64,000 nucleotides of DNA from Cupriavidus sp. YR651 (GCF_900101625.1 NZ_FMYZ01000002.1:186001-250000); one strand, 5' to 3'; shown: positions 26,182 to 34,749, numbered from the stretch's first letter. The notes: generated by a model from the letters alone, not told the origin. A program made the numbers and translations.

Positions 26182-27116
26182 AGGACAAGATGCCCCCCGT
26201 GGTTACTGCTACCCACCCCCACTCTTCCGTGGGCCGATTACGTCATCTGGCCCGCCAATACGCCGCCCTGACCAAGCCGCGCGTGACCCAGCTTGCGGTC
26301 TTCTGCGCTGTCATCGGCATGTTCCTGGCCACGCCCGGCATGGTGCCCTGGTCCGTGCTGATCGGCGGTGCCGCCGGCATCTGGCTGCTGGCCGGCGCGG
26401 CGTTCGCCATCAATTGCCTGGTCGAGCAGAAGATCGACGCACTGATGCGCCGAACCGCGTGGCGGCCGTCCGCCACGGGCGAGATCACCACCACGCAGAC
26501 GCTGATCTTCTCGGCCATCCTGGGTGGCGCGGGCATGTGGCTGCTGCACGTGTTTGCCAACGACCTGACGATGTGGCTTACCTTCGCCACGTTCCTGGGC
26601 TATGCGGTGGTGTACACGATCCTGTTGAAGCCGGCCACGCCGCAGAACATCGTCATCGGCGGCCTGTCGGGCGCCATGCCGCCCGCGCTGGGTTGGGCCG
26701 CCGTCGCCGGTACGGTGCCGGCCGAGGCCTGGTTCCTGGTGCTGATCATCTTCACATGGACGCCACCGCACTTCTGGGCGCTGGCGCTGTATCGCCGTGC
26801 GGACTACGCCAAGTCCGGTCTGCCGATGTTGCCGATCACGCACGGGGAGCGCTACACGCTGCTCCATATCCTGCTGTACACGCTCGTCATGATCGCCGCC
26901 ACGCTGCTGCCGTTCGTGTACGGCATGTGCGGCTACATCTACCTGGCGGCTGCGCTGGGGCTGGGGCTGGTGTTCCTCGGCTACGCCTGGAAGCTGTTCC
27001 GCAACTATTCGGACGGGCTGGCGCAACGCACCTTCCGCTACTCGATCCTGTACCTGTCGCTGCTGTTCGCCGCGCTGCTGGTGGATCACTACTTCAAGTT
27101 CGTGCCGCAGGTCTGA
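26178..27116 (+). CDS. ctaB: Protoheme IX farnesyltransferase (heme O synthase)
   Basis: UbiA-family prenyltransferase that farnesylates heme B to heme O. 312 aa with about nine membrane helices. The aspartate-rich prenyl-diphosphate site appears as [15 protein letters not shown] (about 78-92), with the family sequence [13 protein letters not shown] (about 33-45) and [19 protein letters not shown] (about 194-212). The start codon overlaps the ctaA stop by four bases. Confidence 0.96.
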   Translation: MKDKMPPVVTATHPHSSVGRLRHLARQYAALTKPRVTQLAVFCAVIGMFLATPGMVPWSVLIGGAAGIWLLAGAAFAINCLVEQKIDALMRRTAWRPSATGEITTTQTLIFSAILGGAGMWLLHVFANDLTMWLTFATFLGYAVVYTILLKPATPQNIVIGGLSGAMPPALGWAAVAGTVPAEAWFLVLIIFTWTPPHFWALALYRRADYAKSGLPMLPITHGERYTLLHILLYTLVMIAATLLPFVYGMCGYIYLAAALGLGLVFLGYAWKLFRNYSDGLAQRTFRYSILYLSLLFAALLVDHYFKFVPQV

Positions 27117-27249
27117 GCACGGCCCGCAGGGGCCATGTCCTGCGGCATCTTGCCGCGCCCGGAGGCCAGTGCCGGTTCCATCGGCGATACTTCCGGGCAA
27201 CCTTTCCCGACGACCGCGCATGCCGACCTCTTCCCAAGGCCTCCTGGCC

Positions 27250-27834
27250 ATGATCCGCCGCTTCTGCCTGCTGGCGCTCTGCACGGCCTTGCTGGCCGCC
27301 TGCGGGCAACCGAAGCCCTCGTTCCGCAACGTCGATATCTCCGGCGCCACCGAGTTCGGCAAGGACTTCGCCCTGACCGATCCGGCCGGCAAGACCCGCA
27401 CGCTGGCGGATTTCAAGGGCAAGGCCGTGGTGATGTTCTTTGGCTACACGCATTGCCCGGATGTCTGCCCGACCACGATGGCCGAGCTGAAGGCCGTCAT
27501 GGAGCAACTGGGGCCGGATGCGGACAAGGTGCAGGTGCTGTTCGTGACCCTGGATCCGGAGCGCGATACCGGCGCGTTGCTGGGCCAGTACGTTCCGGCC
27601 TTCGATGCGCGTTTCCTGGGCCTGCGCCCTGCCGACGAGGCGGCGCTGAAGAAGGTGACCAAGGACTTCAAGGTCTACTACGCCAAGGTGCCGGGCACGT
27701 CGCCCAACAACTACACGATGGATCATTCGGCGGGGAGCTATGTCTTTGATCCGAACGGCCAGCTGCGCCTGTTCATCCGCCATGGCCAAGGCCCGGAGCC
27801 GATCGCTCACGACCTGAAGCAACTGCTCTCGTAG
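27250..27834 (+). CDS. SCO1/SenC family copper-delivery lipoprotein
   Basis: Periplasmic copper chaperone/thiol reductase for the CuA centre. From ATG 27250 it is 194 aa with a lipoprotein signal ending LLAAC (lipid-attached Cys near residue 17). The thioredoxin fold carries the copper site CPDVC in HCPDVCPTTM (about 71-80) and the histidine in DHSAGSYVFDP (about 159-169). An in-frame ATG at 27220 is an alternative start, but 27250 gives the better signal peptide. Last gene of the oxidase supercluster. Confidence 0.93.
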   Translation: MIRRFCLLALCTALLAACGQPKPSFRNVDISGATEFGKDFALTDPAGKTRTLADFKGKAVVMFFGYTHCPDVCPTTMAELKAVMEQLGPDADKVQVLFVTLDPERDTGALLGQYVPAFDARFLGLRPADEAALKKVTKDFKVYYAKVPGTSPNNYTMDHSAGSYVFDPNGQLRLFIRHGQGPEPIAHDLKQLLS

Positions 27835-27870
27835 AATGTGCAAGCGCCGCCAGGCGCGCGCCAGAAACAA

Positions 27871-27904
27871 GAAGGGCCGGTCACATGACCGGCCCTTCGT
27901 TTTT
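27871..27904. terminator. Terminator between sco and rpoH
   Basis: 13-bp inverted repeat GAAGGGCCGGTCA/TGACCGGCCCTTC followed by GTTTTT on the plus strand. It ends the oxidase transcript and may also serve the converging rpoH. Confidence 0.9.
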
Positions 27905-27919
27905 GCTGCGACGGTGGAA

Positions 27920-28855
27920 TCAGGCGAAAGCCGCCAGCGCACCCTTCATCTTCTTCATCGCGGCCGCCTCGATCTGGCGGATGCGCTCGGCTGAGACGCC
28001 GAATTCGTCGGCCAGCTCATGCAGCGTGGAGCCGCCCGAGCCGTCGTCGTTCACGTCCAGCCAGCGTGCCTCGATGATGCGGCGGCTACGCGCGTCCAGG
28101 CGCTCCAGGGCCTCTTCCAGGCCTTCCACCTGCATGCGGTCCTGGCGCTTGGCCTCCAGCACGCGAGTCGGCTCGTTATGGTTGTCCGCCAGATAGGCGA
28201 TGGGGGCGAATTCCTCCTCGCCGTCGTCGATCTGGCCTTCCAGCGCCAGGTCGCCGCCCGACAGGCGGGTTTCCATCTCCATCACTTCCTCGGGCTTCAC
28301 GTTGAGCTCGCGCGCAACGGCTTCCACCTGTTCGGGTGTGAAGGTGTGAGCACCCTGCTTGTGGCTGCGCAGGTTGAAGAACAGCTTGCGCTGGGCCTTG
28401 GTGGTCGCCACCTTGACCATGCGCCAGTTCTTCAGCACGTACTCGTGGATTTCGGCCTTGATCCAGTGCATCGCGTACGACACGAGACGCACACCCTGAT
28501 CCGGGTCGAAGCGCTTCACGGCCTTCATCAGGCCAATGTTGCCTTCCTGGATCAGGTCCGCGTGCGGCAGGCCGTAGCCCAGGTACTGACGCGCGATGGA
28601 CACCACCAGGCGGAGGTGGGACATCACCAGGCGACGGGCGGCATCGACGGAATCCGTGTCGCGCAGGTCACGTGCCAGACGCTGCTCTTCCTCATGGGTG
28701 AGCAGCGGAATACGGTGGACAGCCTGGATGTAGCTGTCCAGATTTCCCAGCGTACCGGGGAACGTCAGCGCGAAGCTGGCCGCGGCAGTACTCTGGGGCG
28801 CCGTCGGCAGACGGCGGGAAACTTGATTCTGATCGGCAGACAGGACTGCGTTCAC
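27920..28855 (-). CDS. rpoH: RNA polymerase heat-shock sigma factor sigma-32
   Basis: Directs transcription of heat-shock genes. 311 aa from GTG 28855, placed by AAAGGAG seven bases upstream. Region 2 shows YIQAVHRIPLLTHEEEQRLA and the polymerase-binding part ADLIQEGNIGLMKAVKRFD; the RpoH box is in QRKLFFNLRSHKQ (about 155-167); region 4 contains LHELADEFGVSAERIRQIE. A CIRCE operator overlaps its promoter, which implies control by HrcA. Confidence 0.97.
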   Translation of the reverse strand: MNAVLSADQNQVSRRLPTAPQSTAAASFALTFPGTLGNLDSYIQAVHRIPLLTHEEEQRLARDLRDTDSVDAARRLVMSHLRLVVSIARQYLGYGLPHADLIQEGNIGLMKAVKRFDPDQGVRLVSYAMHWIKAEIHEYVLKNWRMVKVATTKAQRKLFFNLRSHKQGAHTFTPEQVEAVARELNVKPEEVMEMETRLSGGDLALEGQIDDGEEEFAPIAYLADNHNEPTRVLEAKRQDRMQVEGLEEALERLDARSRRIIEARWLDVNDDGSGGSTLHELADEFGVSAERIRQIEAAAMKKMKGALAAFA

Positions 28856-28932
28856 TCAATTGCTCCTTTCGCATCCGGCGGTGGGTTGCCGGTGTGTCCC
28901 GTCAAAGGCGAAGGGACACCGCATTGCAACGC

Positions 28933-28962
28933 ATATTAGCACTCAGGCCGGGTGAGTGCTAA
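28933..28962 (-). promoter_or_regulatory. CIRCE element overlapping the rpoH promoter
   Basis: 28936-28962 is a perfect CIRCE operator: TTAGCACTC, nine bases, GAGTGCTAA. On the minus strand the -35 (TTAGCA, 28962-28957) lies in one arm and the -10 (TAATAT, 28938-28933) overlaps the other, with an 18-bp spacer. HrcA binding would directly block the promoter. The rest of the rpoH-pirin gap (28963-29216) is relatively AT-rich with no other recognisable signal. Confidence 0.93.
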
Positions 28963-29216
28963 GTTGGAGAAGTTATAGGGGTGATAGTTCCCGACGATCA
29001 AAAGGCATTTTCAAATAGCGAGAAAACTATCGCCCGAATCGGCATGCCGCGTCCGATAAGGACTTGCGGGCAGGCCGTCTGGGGTACGAGGATTAGAGGG
29101 GAGCGGAGCCCGTCAGTTTCGCTTCGATTCCGGGATTCTGTATTGCGCGATTCGCTACACTCGAGTTGTTTTCTGATCTCACCGACAACGTTTATCTCAT
29201 CCACGGAGTACCCGTC

Positions 29217-30092
29217 ATGTCTGCCATCGAACACTTGCTAAAGCCCCATGTGCGGGACATCGGCGAATTCACGGTGCGGCGCTTGCTGCCCGCCGCCACC
29301 ACCCAGACCGTTGGACCATTCATCTTCTTCGATCACATGGGGCCGGTGGCGATGCCTCCCGGCAATGGCATGGATGTGCGTCCGCATCCTCATATCGGTC
29401 TGGCGACCGTCACCTACCTGTTCGAGGGGGAAATCATGCACCGGGACAGCCTGGGCAGCGAACAGGTGATCCGGCCCGGCGACGTGAACTGGATGACGGC
29501 CGGTCGCGGCATCACGCATTCGGAGCGTTCGCCCGATGGCGCCCGCGAAGCCGGCCCGCGGCTGCATGGCATTCAGACCTGGGTGGCGCTGCCCAAGGGG
29601 CACGAGAACGATCAGCCCTCGTTCCATCATCACCCGGGCGCGACCCTCCCCAAGCTGGAGCTGCCCGGCGTCCGGATGACGGTGATCGCCGGTGACGCAT
29701 TCGGCGCCGAGTCCCCGGTCAGGGTGTATAGCCGGACGCTTTACGTGGCGATCGAGATGGATGCCGGGGCCAGCCTGGTGATTCCGCCCGAGCACGTCCA
29801 GCGGGGTGTCTATCCGGTCGACGGCAACCTGACGCTCGATGGCGAGACCCTGCCGGCCGAGCACCTCGTCGTGCTGGTGCCGGGTGAGAGCGTGACGATC
29901 ACGGCGACGATCCCCTCGCGCGTGATGCTGCTGGGTGGCGATCCGACTGACGGCCGGCGCTTTATCTACTGGAATTTCGTGGCAAGCAGTAAGGAAGCCA
30001 TCGAAGAGGCCGCCCAGCGCTGGCAGGACGACCAGTTTCCGCATGTGCCGGGCGAAACCGAGCGCATTCCGCTGCCGCCGCGCCGGTCATAA
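29217..30092 (+). CDS. Pirin family protein
   Basis: Bicupin of the pirin family (291 aa); members act as quercetinase-like dioxygenases or redox-sensitive regulators. Metal ligands are in RPHPHIGLATVTYLFEGE (about 56-73) with two close histidines, and HRDSLGSEQVIRPGDVNWMTAGRGITHSE follows, carrying the third histidine and glutamate. The C-terminal cupin has PVDGNLTLDGE. ATG 29217 starts the recognisable family N-terminus. No partner gene is nearby; substrate unknown. Confidence 0.9.
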   Translation: MSAIEHLLKPHVRDIGEFTVRRLLPAATTQTVGPFIFFDHMGPVAMPPGNGMDVRPHPHIGLATVTYLFEGEIMHRDSLGSEQVIRPGDVNWMTAGRGITHSERSPDGAREAGPRLHGIQTWVALPKGHENDQPSFHHHPGATLPKLELPGVRMTVIAGDAFGAESPVRVYSRTLYVAIEMDAGASLVIPPEHVQRGVYPVDGNLTLDGETLPAEHLVVLVPGESVTITATIPSRVMLLGGDPTDGRRFIYWNFVASSKEAIEEAAQRWQDDQFPHVPGETERIPLPPRRS

Positions 30093-30111
30093 GCGGACGC
30101 AGGCCGAGCGC

Positions 30112-31122
30112 TCAGACTGGGCTGGCCCACGCCACCCGGGTCGCCTGCTTCAGGCAGTCCTTGATCGTTTCCAACTGGGTGACGATCGGCGCCGGTACTG
30201 GCACGGTGCCATCCATCACCTTGCGGATCCAGGCGGCGGTCTGGGCGGGGTCGTTGCCCGACGGCAGTTCCGGGACCTCGCCGATCGATCCGCCGACCGG
30301 GTCGACCATCGTGCGCTGATGGCCGTCGTGGAGCCAGTCGATGCGGCTGCTGCGGCGCGCATCGGCCACGACTTCGCCCTCGGTGCCGCGCGCCAGCAGT
30401 ACGTTGGCCGGCTCGTGCGAAAAGTAGTCGGTCAGCGTCTCGCGATATTCGGGATGGGTGTAGCTGTAGAGGCGCAGCGCTTCGGCAGGCGTGTGGGCCC
30501 CGATGGGCTGCAGCATCTTGACGATCGTGTGCGACGAATTGCGCAGGCCGATGATCGATCGCTTCTCCAGCAGTCGCGCCAGTGCCGGTGACAGCACCTC
30601 GATCGGCAGCACGGCCAGCGGATTCGCCGCCGCACGCAACTGGTCCTGCGCCGCCTGGGTGGTCGTGCACAGCGGCACGCCCAGCGCTTCGAACAACGTC
30701 ATGCTGGTCACGCGGCCATGAAACTGGCGCGTGCCATGCACCAGCGTCGGCACGCCATCGCGCGCCAGCAGCAATGCCAGCAGTGGTACCAGGTTGGGTT
30801 GCTTGCGCGCGCCGTTGTAGCTGGGAATCACCACCACGGGTTTGTCCGGCGGCGGCGCCAGCGGCGTGCAGTGGCCGTGAGCCGCCTCCAGCATGCCGGC
30901 CAGCTCATGGGGCGCCTCGCCCTTGATCCGGTACGCCATCAGCACGGCGCCCAGTTCGATGTCGGACACACGACCGGCCAGCATGGCATCGAACAGCGCC
31001 TGCGCATCCTCGCGCGGCAGCGCGCGGGCGCCATTCACGCCGCGTCCGATTTCCTTGATGAACTTCGCGGCGGGAAAGCTGTTGCCACCGGGGGTGGCGG
31101 GGGTGTCTGTGGAGGACGTCAT
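30112..31122 (-). CDS. ybiB: YbiB-type anthranilate phosphoribosyltransferase-like DNA-binding protein
   Basis: 336-aa protein with the nucleoside phosphorylase/TrpD fold. An N-terminal helical domain (FIKEIGRGVNGARALPREDAQAL) precedes the larger domain with VVIPSYNGARKQPNLVPLLALLLA (about 96-119). E. coli YbiB resembles TrpD but binds nucleic acid instead of making phosphoribosyl anthranilate. It lies 118 bp after the nitrate-type ABC genes on the same strand, so it may be cotranscribed with them. A direct role in nitrate uptake is not evident. Confidence 0.82.
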   Translation of the reverse strand: MTSSTDTPATPGGNSFPAAKFIKEIGRGVNGARALPREDAQALFDAMLAGRVSDIELGAVLMAYRIKGEAPHELAGMLEAAHGHCTPLAPPPDKPVVVIPSYNGARKQPNLVPLLALLLARDGVPTLVHGTRQFHGRVTSMTLFEALGVPLCTTTQAAQDQLRAAANPLAVLPIEVLSPALARLLEKRSIIGLRNSSHTIVKMLQPIGAHTPAEALRLYSYTHPEYRETLTDYFSHEPANVLLARGTEGEVVADARRSSRIDWLHDGHQRTMVDPVGGSIGEVPELPSGNDPAQTAAWIRKVMDGTVPVPAPIVTQLETIKDCLKQATRVAWASPV

Positions 31123-31240
31123 GGCGCGGCGCTTGGATCGTGGAGTTTGGGGTTCATGATAGCGGAGCGGGGCGGCTTCGCCCACGCCTGCCTGATCCCA
31201 TCGCCGCCGCGTCGGGTTGATCTGGGGTGTGCGGTCCCGC

Positions 31241-32044
31241 CTATGCGGCCTCCTGCAGCGCCGGATTGCGCTGCTTCCGGTACAGGAAGTCCAGCACGGC
31301 CGTGCGGCAAGCGTGGTAGGTCTTGTCGTCGGCCAGCGCCACGCGATCGCGCGGGCGCGGAATATCGACCTTCAGGATCTCGCCGATCGTCGCCGCGGGG
31401 CCGTTGGTCATCATGACGATACGATCGGCCAGCAGCACGGCCTCGTCCACGTCGTGCGTGACCATGACCACCGTGCTCCTGGTGCGGGCGACGATCTTGA
31501 TCAGCTCGTCCTGCAGGTGGGCGCGCGTCAGCGCATCCAGCGCGCCGAACGGTTCGTCCATCAGCAGGACCTTGGGCTGCATCGCCAGCGCACGGGCAAT
31601 GCCTACCCGCTGCTTCATCCCGCCCGAGATCTCGTGCGGATATTTGGCCTCCGCATGCGTCAGGCCAACCAGCGCGAGCGTGTCGTGGGTGCGCGCCTTC
31701 AGCTGCGCCTTGCTTTCGGTGGCGCCGAACACGCGCTCCACGCCCAGGTGCACGTTCTCGAAGCAAGTCATCCACGGCAGCAGCGAATGGTTCTGGAATA
31801 CCACCGCACGCTCCGGCCCCGGGCCAGCGATCTCGCGGCCCGCGCAGATCAGTGCGCCGGAGGTCGGGCTGGTCAGTCCGGCAATCAGGTTCAGCAGCGT
31901 GGACTTGCCGCAGCCGGAGTGCCCGATCAGCGTGATGAATTCCCCCTCGGCGATGGAGAGGTGGATCTCGCGCAGGGCCACGAACGGCCCCTTGCGTGTC
32001 TTGAACGTCTGCCCGACGTTCTCGATGCTGACAAACTTTTCCAT
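31241..32044 (-). CDS. nrtD: Nitrate-type ABC transporter ATP-binding protein
   Basis: ATPase subunit (267 aa). Walker A is GHSGCGKST (about residues 41-49), the Q-loop is VFQNHSLLPWM, the signature is SGGMKQRVGIARAL (about 142-155) and Walker B is VLLMDEPFGALDALT (about 162-176). The subfamily (NrtD/SsuB/TauB type) imports nitrate, sulfonates or cyanate; nitrate is inferred from the adjacent NrtA-type binding protein and NasT. It is 15 bp downstream of the permease gene. Confidence 0.9.
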   Translation of the reverse strand: MEKFVSIENVGQTFKTRKGPFVALREIHLSIAEGEFITLIGHSGCGKSTLLNLIAGLTSPTSGALICAGREIAGPGPERAVVFQNHSLLPWMTCFENVHLGVERVFGATESKAQLKARTHDTLALVGLTHAEAKYPHEISGGMKQRVGIARALAMQPKVLLMDEPFGALDALTRAHLQDELIKIVARTRSTVVMVTHDVDEAVLLADRIVMMTNGPAATIGEILKVDIPRPRDRVALADDKTYHACRTAVLDFLYRKQRNPALQEAA

Positions 32045-32059
32045 GACGTCCGTCCCCGA

Positions 32060-32971
32060 TCAGGTGTTGCCGTAGCTGAAGCGGCGGGCCAGCGCCAGCA
32101 GCAGGTGCTCCAGCACCAGGCCGACCACGCCGATGATGAAGATCGCGATCACGATGTGCTCGACCTTCAGGTTGTTCCATTCATCCCAGAGCCAGAAGCC
32201 GATGCCGGTGCCGCCCGTCAGCATCTCCGCGGCGACGATCACGAGCCATGCCGTACCGATCGACAACCGCACGCCGGTAAGCATGTAGGGCAGCACGGCC
32301 GGGAACAGCACGCGGCGGAATACCTTCCATTCGGACAGATCCAGCACACGCGCCACGTTCAGGTAGTCCTGCGGCACGCGCGTCACGCCCACGGCGGTGT
32401 TGATGATCATCGGCCAGATCGAGCAGATGAAGATCGCCCAGATGGCGGCAGGGTTGGCCGCCTTGAACAGCAGCAGGCCGATCGGCAGCCATGCCAGTGG
32501 CGACACCGGACGCAGCAGGCTGATCACGGGCGCGGCCATCGCGTTCAGGAACGCAAAACGCCCGAGCAGGAAGCCGGCCGGAATGCCGACCAGCGCGGCC
32601 AGGCCAAAGCCCGCCGCCACGCGGGTCAGCGATGCCAGCACGTTCCAGCCGATGCCCTGGTCGTTCGGCCCGTTGCGGTAGAACGGATCGGAGAACAGCG
32701 GCACCGCCGCGTTCCACGTCGCGCCGGGCGTGGGGATGGCCGGGATCATGGTGGCGATGCCGTGCCACACGAGCAGGAACAACACAAAGCCAACCACCGG
32801 CGGTACGGCCTTGAGCACGACGCCGCCGAACGCGTCGCGTCGCGCGGCCTGGCGCTCCTGCGCGGCGATCTCCAGCTTGCGGCGGCGCGTCTGCTCCTTG
32901 ATATCGGGGTCGACGGATTCCGCGTTTATGGCGGTGGCGCCTTCCGGCGCGGCTTGGGCAATTGCGTTCAC
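32060..32971 (-). CDS. nrtB: Nitrate-type ABC transporter permease
   Basis: Inner-membrane permease (303 aa, about six helices). GTG 32971 is chosen because AGGAG lies just upstream; an ATG at 33100 would overlap the nrtA coding sequence. A charged N-terminal stretch of about 45 residues precedes the first helix (PVVGFVLFLLVWHGIATMI). The EAA loop that docks the ATPase appears as SEWKVFRRVLFPAVLPYMLTG near residue 215. Middle gene of the nrtA-nrtB-nrtD operon. Confidence 0.9.
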   Translation of the reverse strand: MNAIAQAAPEGATAINAESVDPDIKEQTRRRKLEIAAQERQAARRDAFGGVVLKAVPPVVGFVLFLLVWHGIATMIPAIPTPGATWNAAVPLFSDPFYRNGPNDQGIGWNVLASLTRVAAGFGLAALVGIPAGFLLGRFAFLNAMAAPVISLLRPVSPLAWLPIGLLLFKAANPAAIWAIFICSIWPMIINTAVGVTRVPQDYLNVARVLDLSEWKVFRRVLFPAVLPYMLTGVRLSIGTAWLVIVAAEMLTGGTGIGFWLWDEWNNLKVEHIVIAIFIIGVVGLVLEHLLLALARRFSYGNT

Positions 32972-33047
32972 GTCTGGCTCCTGAAGGGGCGGGCAGGGAA
33001 AGGTAGGCGGAGCAAGCCGGGCAGGCTGCGCCGCCAGCGGAGCAGCG

Positions 33048-34355
33048 TCAGGCCTTGATCTTGAAGCCGTCGGCGTAGGCCTTCGGGTCCTTGGTCGCAT
33101 CCCACGTCACGCCGTCGATCAGCCGGGCGGTGCGGAAGTCGCTCTTGGGCACCGCTACCTGCGCGGCTGCGGCCGCTTGCTTGAATACGTCGATCCGGTT
33201 CACCTGCCTGGCCACGGCGAGGTAGTCCGGGTGGTCCTTCAGCAGGCCCCAGCGCTTGTGCTGGGTCAGGAACCACATGCCGTCTGAGAGGAACGGGTAG
33301 TTCGCCGTGCCGTCCTGATAGAACTTCATGGAATCGGGGTCGTCCCAGGTCTTGCCCAGGCCGTTGCTGTAGCGGCCGAGCATGCGGTCCAGGATGATGT
33401 CCATGTCGGTATTGACGTAGGACTTGGCGGCGATGGTTTCCGCCGTCTTGCGACGGTTCGAAGCCGATGCGTCGATGTATTTCGACGCTTCCAGGATCGC
33501 GGCCACCATGGCACGCGCCGTGTTCGGATTCTTCTGAACGAAGTCGGCGGTGGTGCCGAGCGTCTTTTCCGGGTGATCCTTCCAGATGGCCTGCGTGGTT
33601 TCCACGGTGAAGCCAATCTTGTCGGCGATGGCGCGCGCGCCCCAGGGTTCGCCGACGCAGAAGCCGTCCATGTTGCCCACGCGCATGTTGGCCACCATCT
33701 GCGGCGGCGGCACCGTGATCGCCTTGGCGTCCTGCATCGGATTGATGCCGTTGGCCGCCAGCCAGTAGTAGAGCCACATCGCGTGCGTGCCGGTGGGGAA
33801 GGTTTGCGCGAACGTGTAGTCGCGCTTCTCCTTGGCCATCAGCGCGCGCAGGCTGGCGCCGTCGCGGACGCCCTTCTCGGACAGCTTGGACGACAGCGTG
33901 ATGGCCTGGCCATTGTGGTTCAGGTTCATCAGCACGGCCATGTCCTTCTTGGGGCCGCCGATGCCCAGCTGCACGCCGTAGATGAGGCCATACAGCACGT
34001 GGGCGGCGTCCAGTTCGCCATTGACCAGCTTGTCGCGCACGGCCGCCCAGGATGCTTCCTTGCTCGGCGTGATCTTGATGCCGTACTTCTTGTCCAGGCC
34101 CAGCGTCGATGCCATGACGACGGACGCGCAATCGGTCAGCGGGATGAAGCCGATCTTCACCTCGGACTTCTCCGGCGCGTCGGAGCCCGCCGCCCAGGCA
34201 CCGCTGCGCACCAGCGGGTCCACCAGCGTCATCACGCTGGCACCGGCGATGGTGGCCAACGCGCGGCGACGGCCGTGGCTCGCGGGGGCCGTTTCGGCGG
34301 CGGCGGATTCCACGGCGGCGCGCGGGGTCTTGGCAATCTTCAGGCGAGAGGGCAT
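33048..34355 (-). CDS. nrtA: Nitrate-type ABC transporter substrate-binding protein
   Basis: Periplasmic binding protein of the NrtA/NasF/CynA family (435 aa). A twin-arginine-type signal (HGRRRALATIAGASVMTL) lies near residues 27-45. Family landmarks are VKIGFIPLTDCASVVMA (about 66-82), DAAHVLYGLIYG (about 115) and MDGFCVGEPWGARA (about 228-241). Substrate nitrate (or nitrite/cyanate) is inferred from the family and from nasT immediately upstream. CTGGAG is the Shine-Dalgarno. Expression is predicted to need sigma-54 and antitermination in the leader (34370-34552). Confidence 0.92.
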   Translation of the reverse strand: MPSRLKIAKTPRAAVESAAAETAPASHGRRRALATIAGASVMTLVDPLVRSGAWAAGSDAPEKSEVKIGFIPLTDCASVVMASTLGLDKKYGIKITPSKEASWAAVRDKLVNGELDAAHVLYGLIYGVQLGIGGPKKDMAVLMNLNHNGQAITLSSKLSEKGVRDGASLRALMAKEKRDYTFAQTFPTGTHAMWLYYWLAANGINPMQDAKAITVPPPQMVANMRVGNMDGFCVGEPWGARAIADKIGFTVETTQAIWKDHPEKTLGTTADFVQKNPNTARAMVAAILEASKYIDASASNRRKTAETIAAKSYVNTDMDIILDRMLGRYSNGLGKTWDDPDSMKFYQDGTANYPFLSDGMWFLTQHKRWGLLKDHPDYLAVARQVNRIDVFKQAAAAAQVAVPKSDFRTARLIDGVTWDATKDPKAYADGFKIKA

Positions 34356-34369
34356 TGCGATGGCTCCAG

Positions 34370-34434
34370 AAAGAAAAAGGCGTCCCGATCCGCATCCCGC
34401 CTTCGCCAGAAATCAGGGTGCAGTTCAGGACGCC
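34370..34434 (-). terminator. Leader attenuator in front of nrtA
   Basis: On the minus strand GGCGTCC (34434-34428) pairs with GGACGCC (34385-34379), enclosing a partial inner stem and followed directly by TTTTTCTTT. The nrtA Shine-Dalgarno starts one base later. Position and form fit a transcription terminator that must be overcome to express nrtA. Confidence 0.7.
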
Positions 34435-34448
34435 GTTGTCCGATGCCG

Positions 34449-34468
34449 CGCGGTCGTCGTTGACCGCG
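34449..34468 (-). promoter_or_regulatory. ANTAR target hairpin P2 in nrtA leader
   Basis: Perfect 7-bp stem CGCGGTC/GACCGCG closing the hexaloop AACGAC, which has A at loop position 1 and G at position 4, the conserved ANTAR signature. Confidence 0.8.
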
Positions 34469-34506
34469 TGCATATGTTGTTCGGTGATGCTTCAGACTTC
34501 GTACCG

Positions 34507-34526
34507 CGCAACCGTCGTTGGTCGCG
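34507..34526 (-). promoter_or_regulatory. ANTAR target hairpin P1 in nrtA leader
   Basis: 7-bp stem CGCGACC/GGTTGCG (one G-T pair) closing the same AACGAC hexaloop as P2. It begins at the predicted sigma-54 start site (about 34527) and lies 38 bases before P2. Confidence 0.78.
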
Positions 34527-34536
34527 ACATCGATAA

Positions 34537-34552
34537 CGCAAGCGACGTGCCA
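34537..34552 (-). promoter_or_regulatory. Sigma-54 promoter of nrtA
   Basis: Minus-strand TGGCACGTCGCTTGCG matches the -24/-12 consensus TGGCAC-N5-TTGC exactly, with GG and GC ten bases apart. Predicted transcription start is near 34527, giving a leader of about 170 bases. rpoN is at 59008-60492 in this window. Confidence 0.88.
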
Positions 34553-34597
34553 GCGGGATGGCGGAGGACGAAACGCGGGAAATTCACCACGCGGATG

Positions 34598-34620
34598 CGG
34601 CACGCTCGCAAGCGGTGCCG
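34598..34620. promoter_or_regulatory. Inverted repeat upstream of the nrtA promoter
   Basis: CGGCAC-CGCT-TGCG-AGCG-TGCCG on the minus strand, symmetric apart from one extra C. It lies about 50-70 bp upstream of the -24 element and may be a protein-binding site. Confidence 0.35.
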
Positions 34621-34719
34621 ACGGCGTACCGCGAACGGGCACGCCGGCTTTGCTGTCGGGCGCGAAGTGGGCGCGAAGTCGTGCGGGACGACCGGCCGGT
34701 GGCGCCGAAATTGTGCATT

Positions 34720-34734
34720 GCACCAGCCGCGTGC
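34720..34734. promoter_or_regulatory. NtrC-like enhancer site
   Basis: GCAC-N7-GTGC, the core spacing of NtrC sites, about 200 bp upstream of the predicted nrtA start. The outer bases match only partly. The rest of the 34356-34749 gap is covered by the leader and promoter elements. Confidence 0.5.
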
Positions 34735-34749
34735 GGCCGGTGCGGGCGA

